A stretch of DNA of 64,000 bases from an uncultured Hoeflea sp. (GTDB lineage Bacteria; Pseudomonadota; Alphaproteobacteria; Rhizobiales; Rhizobiaceae): positions 186,001 to 250,000 of the forward strand of contig NZ_CANMVK010000002.1 in assembly GCF_947501405.1 (NCBI RefSeq), given 5' to 3'. The first letter of the stretch is position 1. Each line of letters begins with the position of its first letter. The notes beneath the pieces are model-generated. The model had not been told where the DNA came from, searched no databases, and was given only the letters and a program-made list of their open reading frames with translations. A program made the position numbers and the translations under genes. Positions 18,592 to 26,601 of the stretch are shown piece by piece.

Positions 18592-18637
18592 CTATGAGAA
18601 TGCCATAGACTATGAGTAAAGTTTTACTCATAGTCTA
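18592..18637. promoter_or_regulatory. 32-bp palindrome, probable XRE operator
   Basis: TAGACTATGAGTAAA (18606-18620) and TTTACTCATAGTCTA (18623-18637) form a perfect 15-bp inverted repeat around GT. A third CTATGAG half-site lies at 18592-18598, 18 bases from the next in the same orientation. The location between the XRE gene and the divergent gene at 18662 fits an autoregulatory operator. Confidence 0.7.
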
Positions 18638-18661
18638 GAAAAGTGTCTGGGAGCACAGGCG

Positions 18662-18979
18662 ATGGAACCCTACAACTTCTGGCAGGATTTCTTTGACACA
18701 TACCAGTCGCTGTCGGACTGGATGAAGATGCTTTGGCTGATCGTCCCGCCCGCGTTCATCCTGGGCCTGATCGCGCTGGTGATGCGGCTTAGGATCGACA
18801 GCAAACAAGCCGATCACGACTTTACCGGCAAGCTGATTTATTCCATCCACCGCGACGAGGAAGATCAGTTCCACATCGTCGCCCACGACCGGGAAATCGG
18901 CGGCCAGCCGACTTTGCTACTGCTCGACCCGCCCAACCGCGACCCTCACTTGGCCCAAAACCCAACCCGCCGCACATAA
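18662..18979 (+). CDS. Small single-pass membrane protein
   Basis: A 105-aa protein: a cytoplasmic or periplasmic start rich in aromatics (MEPYNFWQDFFDTYQSLSDW), one clear membrane helix (LWLIVPPAFILGLIALVM, about residues 24-41), then a polar domain with KLIYSIHRDEEDQFHIVAHD. The last ~25 residues (GGQPTLLLLDPPNRDPHL) look out of character and may result from a frameshift or truncation. GGGAG lies upstream of the ATG. It diverges from the XRE gene across the palindrome. I do not recognise the family; base composition resembles the chromosome more than the AT-rich XRE/RelA block. Confidence 0.55.
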   Translation: MEPYNFWQDFFDTYQSLSDWMKMLWLIVPPAFILGLIALVMRLRIDSKQADHDFTGKLIYSIHRDEEDQFHIVAHDREIGGQPTLLLLDPPNRDPHLAQNPTRRT

Positions 18980-19291
18980 CCCCACCGCGCTGGCCCTCAG
19001 AGCGCGTCTGAAGTGCGCTACGGTGGGGGTTGTTAACCAGCAGCGGCAAGCCGCCCTCCACAGGCTTCTGAGGTAGCTCTAAGGGGCATCGCTGCGCCGC
19101 TGGCAAACTCACCCAAGCGCAGCGCCAGCGGGAGCTTGTCCGGGCTGTAACTTGTAACCGTTACTTTAGGTCGAAAAGGTCCGAAGTGGTTAGGGGGAGT
19201 GGTGTACTCCCCCTGCCGAGGGCAGGCCCGCAATAGGTTGCCGGGCTTGTGTTGGCGTTACGCGTTACAGCTGCCTATCCATTGCGCCCGG
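18980..19291. other. Gene-free stretch
   Basis: No credible gene. It contains a 9-bp-stem hairpin at 19192-19214 and otherwise GC-rich, unremarkable sequence downstream of the replication module. Confidence 0.4.
19192..19214 (-). terminator. Strong hairpin downstream of the VapE gene
   Basis: AGGGGGAGT (19192-19200) pairs with ACTCCCCCT (19206-19214) around a 5-base loop. It lies 78 bases past the VapE stop on the minus strand. There is no good U tract, so the terminator role is tentative. Confidence 0.45.
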
Positions 19292-20974
19292 TCAAAACGG
19301 CGAGTCCTGCTCCAAGGCAGGATCATCGATGTGGAACAGGGTGACAACGCCGTTCTCGACGCGCCGAGCAAGCCATTCCGTTTTGCGCTCGTCAGGTGTG
19401 CCCTTCGCGAATCCCCGTCGCTGGGTCTTATCCTGCTGCGATAGATCATGCAGCCGGTTGGTTTTTTCTTCCCATCCCAAGCGATCCATTTCCGCCTTGA
19501 TCCGCTGCACCTCGATAGGCGACAGGCGACCACCCTCGAAGCCGAGAAGGAGCTTCACGCTATCCATTGAGACGCGCCCGGTCTTATCCGCGAACCAGTC
19601 GCCTAGGACCGCCGCGAAGGCATCCTCGATCAGCCGCACGTCGGTCAGTTCTGCCGCTGCTTCCCACAGATGTTCAGACAAGACGATGGACTCGCCCGCT
19701 GCCTCGCGCACGACCGCCTCTGCCCATAGCTGATCGACATCCTCGCGCAGCTTGTCGAGCTGAACCGTCCCGGCGCGAACCGGCCAGAAGCGCCGGTTTC
19801 CGGTCTGGTCGAAGAGATACTTCTGGTCGTTGGTGCTGCCGACGATGACGCACTGTCGCGGGTAGGTTCGGGCATCGCGGCCATAGGCGCGGCGATACTT
19901 GTCACGCCGTGTCGAGAGGAATCGCTTCAGTTCATGGGTGGACGCCTTGCGGATGCCGTCCATCTCCTGCACCTCGACAATCCATGCCCCGGCCAGCAAT
20001 TCGGCCTTGGTTTTATCGTCGCTCTTCAGGCTCAGGCTACCGCAAAACCAGTCGCTTCTAACCGCGAGGATTTCCGCGAAGCTCGATTTGCCGGTCCCTT
20101 GGTTCCCCTCAAAGACCAGCATGGTGTCGAATTTCACGCCCGGCTGTTTGACCCGGCGCACACCCGCGATCAGGAACTTCGCTCCGAACTCCCGATTGAT
20201 TTCTGTGTCATCCGCTTCGGCGTAGTCGCGCAGCATGTTGTCAAGGCGCGGATTGCCATCCCAAACGAGTCCGTCGAGATAGTCCACAATCGGGTGGTAG
20301 GTCTGCTCGTGGGCTATGGCGATGATCTCGCTCTTGATCGCGGCGCTGGTTGCCCGGAAGTCGAGCTCGCGCAGAAGACGACTGCTCAGGATATCGGCCA
20401 CATCGTTCAGGTCGCGCGTGTCCAAACCGAAGCCTTCCACATCGTTCATGAAGGTGAATAGGTTACGGTGAACTTCGATCCCGAGCCGCGCCAGCGCGTA
20501 CCGGATGTTCGACGGGTGATCTTTCGCAGGCTGAAACCTGTCGTTCAGCACCGGCCAGTCTTCCCGCTTGGCGTCGATCATCATCAGCGCCCGCACAACC
20601 TGTCGCTGGCCATAGCGCAAGGGATTGGGATTCTCGCGCACATGCGCGCCGATGGCATAGGCCGGATCAAGCAAGATCGAGAGCACGTGCCCCGGCTTCA
20701 CCGCGTTCGCCAGCATCCAGCAAACGCACGCGATCATGCGTTCGGATCGAGAGGGATAGACCTTGCCCGGCGGATCGTCTCCCGTGACGATCACCTCCAC
20801 CCATTTCAGGTCGGACTGGATGATCTCCCCAAGATCATCCGGCAGCGGCAGCGGCGCAATCTCAGTTGGTTCGACTAACGCCGAGCCGGACTTAGCTGGC
20901 AGAGTGGTTTTCTCCTTTGGTGCCGGGAGTTGAAAGTCTTCGATGCTGTAGGTCTTCACAGATGCATAGGTCAT
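19292..20974 (-). CDS. VapE (virulence-associated E) family ATPase
   Basis: A 560-aa P-loop protein of the VirE/VapE family, commonly found in prophages and satellite islands as a replicative helicase-like ATPase. The Walker A is EGNQGTGKSSFAEIL (near residue 290), a Walker B-like stretch is AGAWIVEVQEMDGIRKAS, and the sensor region is CVIVGSTNDQKYLFDQTGNRRFWP. The N-terminal 150 residues are variable. It overlaps the primase-like gene by 4 bases (ATGA), so primase and ATPase are translated as a pair. The role in island replication is inference from family and neighbours. Confidence 0.85.
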   Translation of the reverse strand: MTYASVKTYSIEDFQLPAPKEKTTLPAKSGSALVEPTEIAPLPLPDDLGEIIQSDLKWVEVIVTGDDPPGKVYPSRSERMIACVCWMLANAVKPGHVLSILLDPAYAIGAHVRENPNPLRYGQRQVVRALMMIDAKREDWPVLNDRFQPAKDHPSNIRYALARLGIEVHRNLFTFMNDVEGFGLDTRDLNDVADILSSRLLRELDFRATSAAIKSEIIAIAHEQTYHPIVDYLDGLVWDGNPRLDNMLRDYAEADDTEINREFGAKFLIAGVRRVKQPGVKFDTMLVFEGNQGTGKSSFAEILAVRSDWFCGSLSLKSDDKTKAELLAGAWIVEVQEMDGIRKASTHELKRFLSTRRDKYRRAYGRDARTYPRQCVIVGSTNDQKYLFDQTGNRRFWPVRAGTVQLDKLREDVDQLWAEAVVREAAGESIVLSEHLWEAAAELTDVRLIEDAFAAVLGDWFADKTGRVSMDSVKLLLGFEGGRLSPIEVQRIKAEMDRLGWEEKTNRLHDLSQQDKTQRRGFAKGTPDERKTEWLARRVENGVVTLFHIDDPALEQDSPF

Positions 20975-21591
20975 GGCTTGGACATCCAGAATGAGAGTGC
21001 GGGTTCACGCCCGGCTTCGCGCTTCTGCGCATTCAGCCAGTTCACGGTTCCAGGCAGGCGCAATAGACGGTCGGCATTGTGGGTGCCCGGACCGCCTTGC
21101 AAAGCGATCAGGAGCCGCTTGTTCAAGTCTTCGGCGATTGCGATCTCGACCGGCTGGTCCAGCTTCCAGAGCGCTTGGTAGCCGCCACCGGTAAACCAGA
21201 CGGCTGTCGGTTCGGGCACGCCATTGGGACGCTCCCTGCGTTCAAGCAAAAGCCCGATGATCCGGTTCTGCTGTTCGGCGAGCGTTCCGGGGTAGTCCTT
21301 GCAATCCAGATCGGCGTGCAGGAACTGCGCATGGGACAGGTTGTCCTTTCGGCGCTTGCCGGAGAGGAACTTGGCGTTGGGCAGGAAGTAGAGGTTCCGC
21401 CTCAGCTCCGGCCCGTTGTTTGCCTCGACGAACTTCTTGAACGAAGCAGGGTCGCTGGCCGGGTACGTCTTGGCGACCGGGCTTGGCGGCCCCTCGCTGT
21501 TCATGCGCTCCAGATAGTATGGTCCATTGGGGGCGATGAACTGCGAGAATGCCCATGCCTCGTCCGTCTTGGGCTTAAGCACCTCACTCAT
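20971..21591 (-). CDS. Primase-like protein (RepB/AEP-like)
   Basis: A 206-aa protein starting MSEVLKPKTDEAWAFSQF. The stretch HAQFLHADLDCKDYPG supplies an acidic D-x-D pair, followed by EPTAVWFTGGGYQALWKLD and GTHNADRLLRLPGTVN. This pattern (acidic pair, sGGGxxxxWxL, then RxPGTxN) is that of archaeo-eukaryotic-type primase domains in plasmid and island replication proteins. It lacks the C-terminal helicase, which is supplied by the overlapping VapE gene. Its start overlaps the AlpA gene end by 8 bases. Confidence 0.72.
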   Translation of the reverse strand: MSEVLKPKTDEAWAFSQFIAPNGPYYLERMNSEGPPSPVAKTYPASDPASFKKFVEANNGPELRRNLYFLPNAKFLSGKRRKDNLSHAQFLHADLDCKDYPGTLAEQQNRIIGLLLERRERPNGVPEPTAVWFTGGGYQALWKLDQPVEIAIAEDLNKRLLIALQGGPGTHNADRLLRLPGTVNWLNAQKREAGREPALSFWMSKP

Positions 21592-21829
21592 TGCCCGCAC
21601 CCCTCGGATTCTGCTCCTGTGAGGCGAGCCAGCGTTCGACATCCTCTAGCCTGTAGAGGATTTTCCCGGCCCGGTTGCCGGACGCGATGCGGATGAATTG
21701 CGGGCCGTATCCGTAAATCCGGCCCTTGTCGAAAAAGCTCTTTGAAAGTCCGGTGACTTCGGGAAGCTGTTTGGTGGTCAGCAGCCGCGAACGGCCCGCG
21801 CCACCATCTGTGATGGTTGTGCGATTCAT
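21584..21829 (-). CDS. AlpA/excisionase-like HTH protein
   Basis: An 81-aa winged-helix protein: LLTTKQLPEVTGLSKSFFDK forms the helix-turn-helix, GYGPQFIRIASGNRAGKILY the wing, and RLEDVERWLASQ the last helix. This is the AlpA/MerR-like layout used by satellite and prophage regulators and excisionases. ATG 21829 is chosen because the conserved part begins just after it. It is the first gene of the AlpA-primase-VapE operon, so it may control replication, excision or integrase expression. Confidence 0.8.
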   Translation of the reverse strand: MNRTTITDGGAGRSRLLTTKQLPEVTGLSKSFFDKGRIYGYGPQFIRIASGNRAGKILYRLEDVERWLASQEQNPRGAGNE

Positions 21830-22129
21830 TTGTCCATTCCACGTGTCGAGAGGACCCGAAGCCTCATGGCAACGAGCTTGTTGACCGGTTCGCGCTTCAC
21901 GCGAAGGGCCTTTAAGCCTCACTTCTCGATTATCGACCGTGGCCGGGAGTTCTTTCCCGATTGGACATCGTCCGTCAGATCTCAGGCACTTTGCCTGACC
22001 CTGGGGTTGTCCGCCATGCCGGACAAATCCGGCTGATGCGCGTCACTACACCGGTTGTAAAATTGGCATAGATAATGTGGTGTTTCAAGCAAGGGGTACG
22101 GGATTGAAATACAATCCAACGCCGTCATA
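21830..22129. other. Promoter-type intergenic region of the replication operon
   Basis: 300 bases with no convincing gene between the unknown gene at 22130-22657 and the AlpA operon, both on the minus strand. It presumably contains the operon promoter and perhaps an origin, but I see no iterons or clear inverted repeats. Confidence 0.4.
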
Positions 22130-22657
22130 TCAGATGGTGGTGGACTGGCGGCGACCGGAGCGCGATGTCGCAATATCCCATTCTGCGAGCTCATCGCAGA
22201 TGCGTTCGACCGCTTGCGTTTTTAGCGCCTCGCAAATGGGATCGGGTTCAATCGCGGTTCCCGCTTTGTATCGCCGGAACGATTTACAAAGTTCATCAAC
22301 AGCGGCTGGAAGGTCCGTATCCCTGCATTGCAGAAATTTCCGAGCGGCATTCTCCGCTAGTTCGGCAATAGTTAGTATGGCGGGCGGGATACCGCCACGG
22401 CCGGACAAGGCTAGCATTTCCGCCTCGCAGATAGCGTGTCGGCGTTGCCGGGCCATGAACAGCAGCGCCTTGTTCATATCGTGCCCTTTCCGCGTCCCGG
22501 GGCCAATGAGCGCGACCATCGCCGCTTGCAGCCGCTCTTGCTGAGCACCTGCAGCCTCGGGTGTCGTGTGCGCCTCGATGATCGCCAGAAGGACACGTTC
22601 CAGCACGCTTGCGCCGTCACCGAAATCCGGGTGGTAAGTGGAGTCACTGCCTGACAT
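22130..22657 (-). CDS. Hypothetical island protein
   Basis: A 175-aa, mostly helical soluble protein starting MSGSDSTYHPDFGDGAS. Seen features: an acidic N-terminus, a helix AAGAQQERLQAAMVALIG, a basic MARQRRHAICEAEML segment, and IEPDPICEALKTQAVERICD near the end. No known catalytic motif. It overlaps the integrase 3' end by 14 bases with a GGAG site 9 bases upstream of its ATG, so it is translationally coupled to the integrase. A role in recombination or replication control is a guess from position. Confidence 0.6.
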   Translation of the reverse strand: MSGSDSTYHPDFGDGASVLERVLLAIIEAHTTPEAAGAQQERLQAAMVALIGPGTRKGHDMNKALLFMARQRRHAICEAEMLALSGRGGIPPAILTIAELAENAARKFLQCRDTDLPAAVDELCKSFRRYKAGTAIEPDPICEALKTQAVERICDELAEWDIATSRSGRRQSTTI

Positions 22658-23810
22658 CGGCCAACTCCAAAATTCGGGCTGCAACTTGCTCGACCGGCCC
22701 ACGTAAGCGCTCGGCGTTCACGACGATATAGCCACCCGTGACGTCGCCATTGGCGCGGTGGTTCAGCAAGCGCTTTAGCGCGTAATAGGGGACGTCGAGG
22801 CTTTCGGCGATGGTGATGAACGTCCGCCGCAGGTCGTGCAGCGTGAAGCTAACGCCCGATCCGGCGCTGACCCGAAGCAGGAATTTCTTGGTCTCCTTCA
22901 AATGCCCATCCCGCCCCGGTCCAGGAAATACAAAGGGCGACCCGCCCGCTTGCGCCTTGCGCTCCGTCAGCAGGTCCACAAGGAAGGAGGACAGGGGCAG
23001 GTGCAGCGGGTCGCCATTCTTCGTTTTGGGCAGGTGCAGCGTCTGCGTGGTCAGGTCAACATTCTTCCAGCGCAGTGCCATCAGTTCGCCCCGGCGCATC
23101 CCGGTGAACAGTGCCGTAAGCAGGAAGTCGCGGGCATAGTCCGGCTCGGCCATGACCGCCTTCCACCACATTGGCAGGTCTTGCGCCGTCACCACGGTCT
23201 GCCGCCGCTGCTCACGATGCCATGCCCGCGCCTGAGTCAATATCTGTACCGGGTTGGGCGGGAACTCGTCATGCGTCGCGGCGGTGAAATTGTAGACCGA
23301 CCGCAGATGCCGCATGACGTTGTTCGCGGTGGTCTTGCCGATTTCCGCCGACAGGTCCTGATGGCGCTTGAGCACCATCTGGCGCGAGATTTCATTGACC
23401 GGCTTCTTGCGCCACGCTTTGAGATAGACACGGATGGAGCGCGAATAGTTCAGCACCGTGTGCGGTGACAAGTGCGGGCGCGCGGCGAAGAACGCGTCGA
23501 AGGCATCGGCCAGCGTGACCCGGGCCGTCACCGCCTGCTTCTTCTCGGCGTTGGGGTTTCGCCCCTCGGCCATCTCGCTCAGCAGGGTCAGCGCCTTCTT
23601 GCGGGCGATGTCGGCGGCGAACAAATCGGCCCGGCCGATGGTCACCCGGCGGGAGCGCCGGTCCACCTGCCCCTCGGCGAAATAGACCTTGGATTGCCGC
23701 CCGACCCGCAGGCCGAAGCCCGGCAGAAGCGTGTCGCGATAAAGGGTTTGTCCGCTCTGGGTGAAGGGCAGTGCGTCAACGGACTGACGCGTCAGACGTA
23801 GACTGGGCAT
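22644..23810 (-). CDS. int: Tyrosine integrase, P4 type
   Basis: A 388-aa site-specific recombinase with an N-terminal DUF4102 domain (LYRDTLLPGFGLRVGRQSKV), a core-binding SAM-like domain (HLSPHTVLNYSRSIRVYLKAW) and a catalytic domain. Active-site parts are visible: Arg in FTGMRRGELMALRW, Lys in HLPKTKNGDP, HDLRRTF for the H-x-x-R, LLNHRANGDVTGGYIV with the His and the nucleophilic Tyr. AAAGGAGGT precedes ATG 23810. It is the obvious enzyme for insertion at the tRNA-Thr anticodon loop, although it lies about 6 kb from one end and 12 kb from the other. Confidence 0.93.
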   Translation of the reverse strand: MPSLRLTRQSVDALPFTQSGQTLYRDTLLPGFGLRVGRQSKVYFAEGQVDRRSRRVTIGRADLFAADIARKKALTLLSEMAEGRNPNAEKKQAVTARVTLADAFDAFFAARPHLSPHTVLNYSRSIRVYLKAWRKKPVNEISRQMVLKRHQDLSAEIGKTTANNVMRHLRSVYNFTAATHDEFPPNPVQILTQARAWHREQRRQTVVTAQDLPMWWKAVMAEPDYARDFLLTALFTGMRRGELMALRWKNVDLTTQTLHLPKTKNGDPLHLPLSSFLVDLLTERKAQAGGSPFVFPGPGRDGHLKETKKFLLRVSAGSGVSFTLHDLRRTFITIAESLDVPYYALKRLLNHRANGDVTGGYIVVNAERLRGPVEQVAARILELADVRQ

Positions 23811-24042
23811 GGTGAGACCTCCTTTCGGCCTCACCTCAAGCTAACCTCATCAACGTGAAAATACCAGTGATGTCAGATACTTATGACACATAAAGACACC
23901 CCAACCATGACCGGAAAGCTGCATCCAACACCTGCACACGCGCGTGGCGACGAACATATGGAACCCCAATGTCAGTTTAGCCCAAGCGCCTCGCAAGACG
24001 AGTCTTGAATTTTCCGATAGTACCTATTACTATAACTACGAA

Positions 24043-24951
24043 ATGACAAACGTAGCCTTGAACGAACTCGCTGACATTCGCAACGGAACGGCCTTCAAGG
24101 CTGATGCCGAGGGCGTTCCCTTTGTGCAGGGGCGTCACCTTCGCGGCGGGTGTTTGGACACTGAGGATTTGGCGATGGGGGTTCCGCCCGCTCGCAGTTT
24201 TGAGGATGCCCGATTGCAGGCGGGCGATGTGCTTGTCGATACAAGGGGAGCAACCAATTGGACCGCATCTATCGAGCGCGCCGACTACCCACTCTTTGCA
24301 GTGCTCGACCTCGCAATCGTGCGCTTGAGGGGTGACAACGTACTGTCCGCCTATCTAGCGCTTTTCCTGAATCTGCCGACCACCCAAAGCGCGCTCGCAA
24401 CGATGCGCAGCACGGCGACGATCCCGCGCTTGGGGCTGGGGGCGCTCGGGCAACTGGAAATCCCGGTGCCGCCCATTTATGTGCAGGAGCTGATGGTCGC
24501 GCTCGATAGCGAGCGGCGGAAGCAGTCTCAGCTAACGAAGAAACTTGGTGAGGCTCAGGATCGCCTTACTGACGAAATCCTCCGCCGCGTGGCTGAGGGT
24601 GTGCCCATGCCGGACGGCAATCCAGCATGGGCAATTCACCGCCAGACAAACCTTGCTCGGGACCGTCTAGCTTATTCCACTCCGAAAAATGGAGACACCA
24701 TTATGAGCACTAAAAAGTCGCCCGGCAAGGGCGGAACCACGCACGTCGTGCCGGACTCGGACGGCGGCTGGAATGTGAAGCGTGGCGGCGCGAGCCGCGC
24801 GTCTGGTCATTTCGACACCAAGCAGCAGGCTGTTGATCGCGCCCGCGAGATCAGCCGCAATGCTCAGAGCGAACTCAAGATCCACAACAAGGATGGCAAG
24901 ATCGCTCAGTCGGACAGCCACGGCAACGACCCGCGCAGCGTCAAGGGCTAG
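24043..24951 (+). CDS. Orphan half-HsdS (single target-recognition domain) fused to DUF2188
   Basis: 302 aa if started at ATG 24043; an upstream GTG at 23944 would add 33 residues and neither has a good ribosome site. Residues 1-~220 are one type I specificity domain: ALNELADIRNGTAFKADAEG, VPFVQGRHLRGG, IPRLGLGALGQLEIPVPPIY and the helical spacer DSERRKQSQLTKKLGEAQD. The last ~82 residues are a DUF2188 domain (HVVPDSDGGWNVKRGGASRA, HFDTKQQAVDRAREISRN). It precedes hsdM, while a complete two-domain hsdS follows hsdM. It may be an alternative or remnant specificity subunit. The fusion is in frame with no stop between the domains. Confidence 0.65.
   Translation: MTNVALNELADIRNGTAFKADAEGVPFVQGRHLRGGCLDTEDLAMGVPPARSFEDARLQAGDVLVDTRGATNWTASIERADYPLFAVLDLAIVRLRGDNVLSAYLALFLNLPTTQSALATMRSTATIPRLGLGALGQLEIPVPPIYVQELMVALDSERRKQSQLTKKLGEAQDRLTDEILRRVAEGVPMPDGNPAWAIHRQTNLARDRLAYSTPKNGDTIMSTKKSPGKGGTTHVVPDSDGGWNVKRGGASRASGHFDTKQQAVDRAREISRNAQSELKIHNKDGKIAQSDSHGNDPRSVKG
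24703..24951 (+). CDS. Possible internal start: stand-alone DUF2188 protein
   Basis: Within the half-HsdS frame, ATG 24703 has GGAG (24691-24694) 8 bases upstream and begins MSTKKSPGKGGTTHVVPDSD, the usual start of small stand-alone DUF2188 proteins (82 aa). Two products may be made from one frame: the fusion and the free DUF2188 protein. DUF2188 has no established function that I know; such proteins are small and basic and often lie near restriction or mobile genes. Confidence 0.5.
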   Translation: MSTKKSPGKGGTTHVVPDSDGGWNVKRGGASRASGHFDTKQQAVDRAREISRNAQSELKIHNKDGKIAQSDSHGNDPRSVKG

Positions 24952-25008
24952 GCCCGCCACTTCAGGAGGGGCGGGTTCGCCTGCCCCTCCACTTCATGGG
25001 AAATTAGA

Positions 25009-26601
25009 ATGACCGACAAGATCAGCCAGAACGATATCAATTCAGCCGCATGGGCGGCCTGCGACACCTTTCGGGGCGTCGTCGATGCCGCGCAATACAA
25101 AGACTACATCCTGACCATGCTGTTCCTGAAATACGTTTCTGACGTCTGGCAGGATCATTTCGCTGAATACAAGAAGCGCTTTGGCGATGATGACGAGCGG
25201 ATCCGCCGCCGCATGGAACGCGAGAAATTCTTCCTGCCCGAAGGCACGTCATTTTATGACCTCCATCGCCAGCGCAGTGCCGACAATATCGGCGAGATCA
25301 TCAATATCGCTTTGGAGAAATTCGAGGACGCCAACAAGCAGAAGCTCGAAGGCGTATTCCGCAATATCGATTTCAACTCCGAGTACAATCTCGGTGAAAC
25401 CAAGGACCGCAACCGGCGGCTGAAAAACCTGCTTGAGGATTTCAACAAGCCCGAACTCAACATGAGCCCCTCACGTGTGAATGAGGACGTGATCGGCGAA
25501 ACCTATATCTATCTGATTTCGCAGTTCGCCTCGGATGCAGGCAAGAAGGCCGGGGAGTTTTTCACGCCCCGCAAGATTTCCGAGCTTCTGGTGCGCCTTG
25601 TCGATCCCAAGCCGGGCAACCGGATTTACGATCCCGCTTGCGGCTCCGCTTCGCTTCTGGTGCGGGCATCGGAGCAGGTCGCAGCCAATGCCACGACAGA
25701 ACAGGACAAGCGCAACTTCCAGCTGTTCGGCCAGGAGGTGAACAGCGGCACGCGGGGGCTCGCCCGCATGAACATGTTTCTGCACGGGCTCGATAGCGCC
25801 GAGATCGAATGGGGCGATACGCTCAACAGCCCCAAACACCTCGAAGGCGATGCGCTGAAGCGCTTCGATATCGTCGTCGCGAATCCGCCCTTCTCGCTGA
25901 AGAAGTGGAGCGGCGAGGAAAAGAAGAAGGGCAAGGACCAACGCGACGACGACACGGACGGAAAAATCGATCCGCGCATCGACCCCTTCAACCGCTATTT
26001 CCGGGGCATCCCACCGGCCTCACGGGCTGACTTCGCCTTCATCTCCCACATGGTGGAAAGCGCCCGCCCAAAATCAGGCCGTGTCGGGGTGATCGCGCCC
26101 CATGGCGTTTTGTTCCGGGGTGGCGCCGAAGGGCGCATTCGGCAATCGATGATCGAGGAAAATCTCGTCGATGCAGTCATCGGCCTGCCCGCGCAATTGT
26201 TCTCTTCAACCGGCATTCCGGTTTGCATCGTCATCTTCGACCGCGCACGCGAAAAGGGTGGCGCACGTGAGGATGCTGATGATGTGATGTTCGTTGACGC
26301 GTCGCGCGAATTTGAGCAGGGCAAGAAGCAAAACCAGTTGCTCGACAAGCACCTGAACGACATCGTCGACGCCTATCGCGCTCGCCAACCCGTCGAGCGC
26401 TATGCCCGCCCTGTGTTGCGTGCTGAAATCGCTGAGCATGGCTTTAATCTGAACATTCCGCGCTATGTCGACACCTTCGAAGCGGAAGAAGAAATCAACA
26501 TCGCCGCTGTTCAGCGCGAAATCGTCGATCTGGAGCAACAACTGGCTGAGAGCCGGACTCGGATGGACGGGTATTTGCGGGAGCTTGGGTTAAATGTCTG
26601 A
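25009..26601 (+). CDS. hsdM: Type I restriction-modification methyltransferase subunit HsdM
   Basis: A 530-aa N6-adenine methyltransferase. The N-terminal HsdM helical domain (AAQYKDYILTMLFLKYVSDVW) precedes the catalytic domain with GEFFTPRKISELLVRLVDP, the SAM-binding motif I DPACGSASLLVRA and the catalytic NPPF in FDIVVANPPFSLKKW. It assembles with HsdS as M2S and with HsdR for restriction. Its stop overlaps the hsdS start by 8 bases, indicating coupled translation. Length is typical. Confidence 0.95.
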   Translation: MTDKISQNDINSAAWAACDTFRGVVDAAQYKDYILTMLFLKYVSDVWQDHFAEYKKRFGDDDERIRRRMEREKFFLPEGTSFYDLHRQRSADNIGEIINIALEKFEDANKQKLEGVFRNIDFNSEYNLGETKDRNRRLKNLLEDFNKPELNMSPSRVNEDVIGETYIYLISQFASDAGKKAGEFFTPRKISELLVRLVDPKPGNRIYDPACGSASLLVRASEQVAANATTEQDKRNFQLFGQEVNSGTRGLARMNMFLHGLDSAEIEWGDTLNSPKHLEGDALKRFDIVVANPPFSLKKWSGEEKKKGKDQRDDDTDGKIDPRIDPFNRYFRGIPPASRADFAFISHMVESARPKSGRVGVIAPHGVLFRGGAEGRIRQSMIEENLVDAVIGLPAQLFSSTGIPVCIVIFDRAREKGGAREDADDVMFVDASREFEQGKKQNQLLDKHLNDIVDAYRARQPVERYARPVLRAEIAEHGFNLNIPRYVDTFEAEEEINIAAVQREIVDLEQQLAESRTRMDGYLRELGLNV

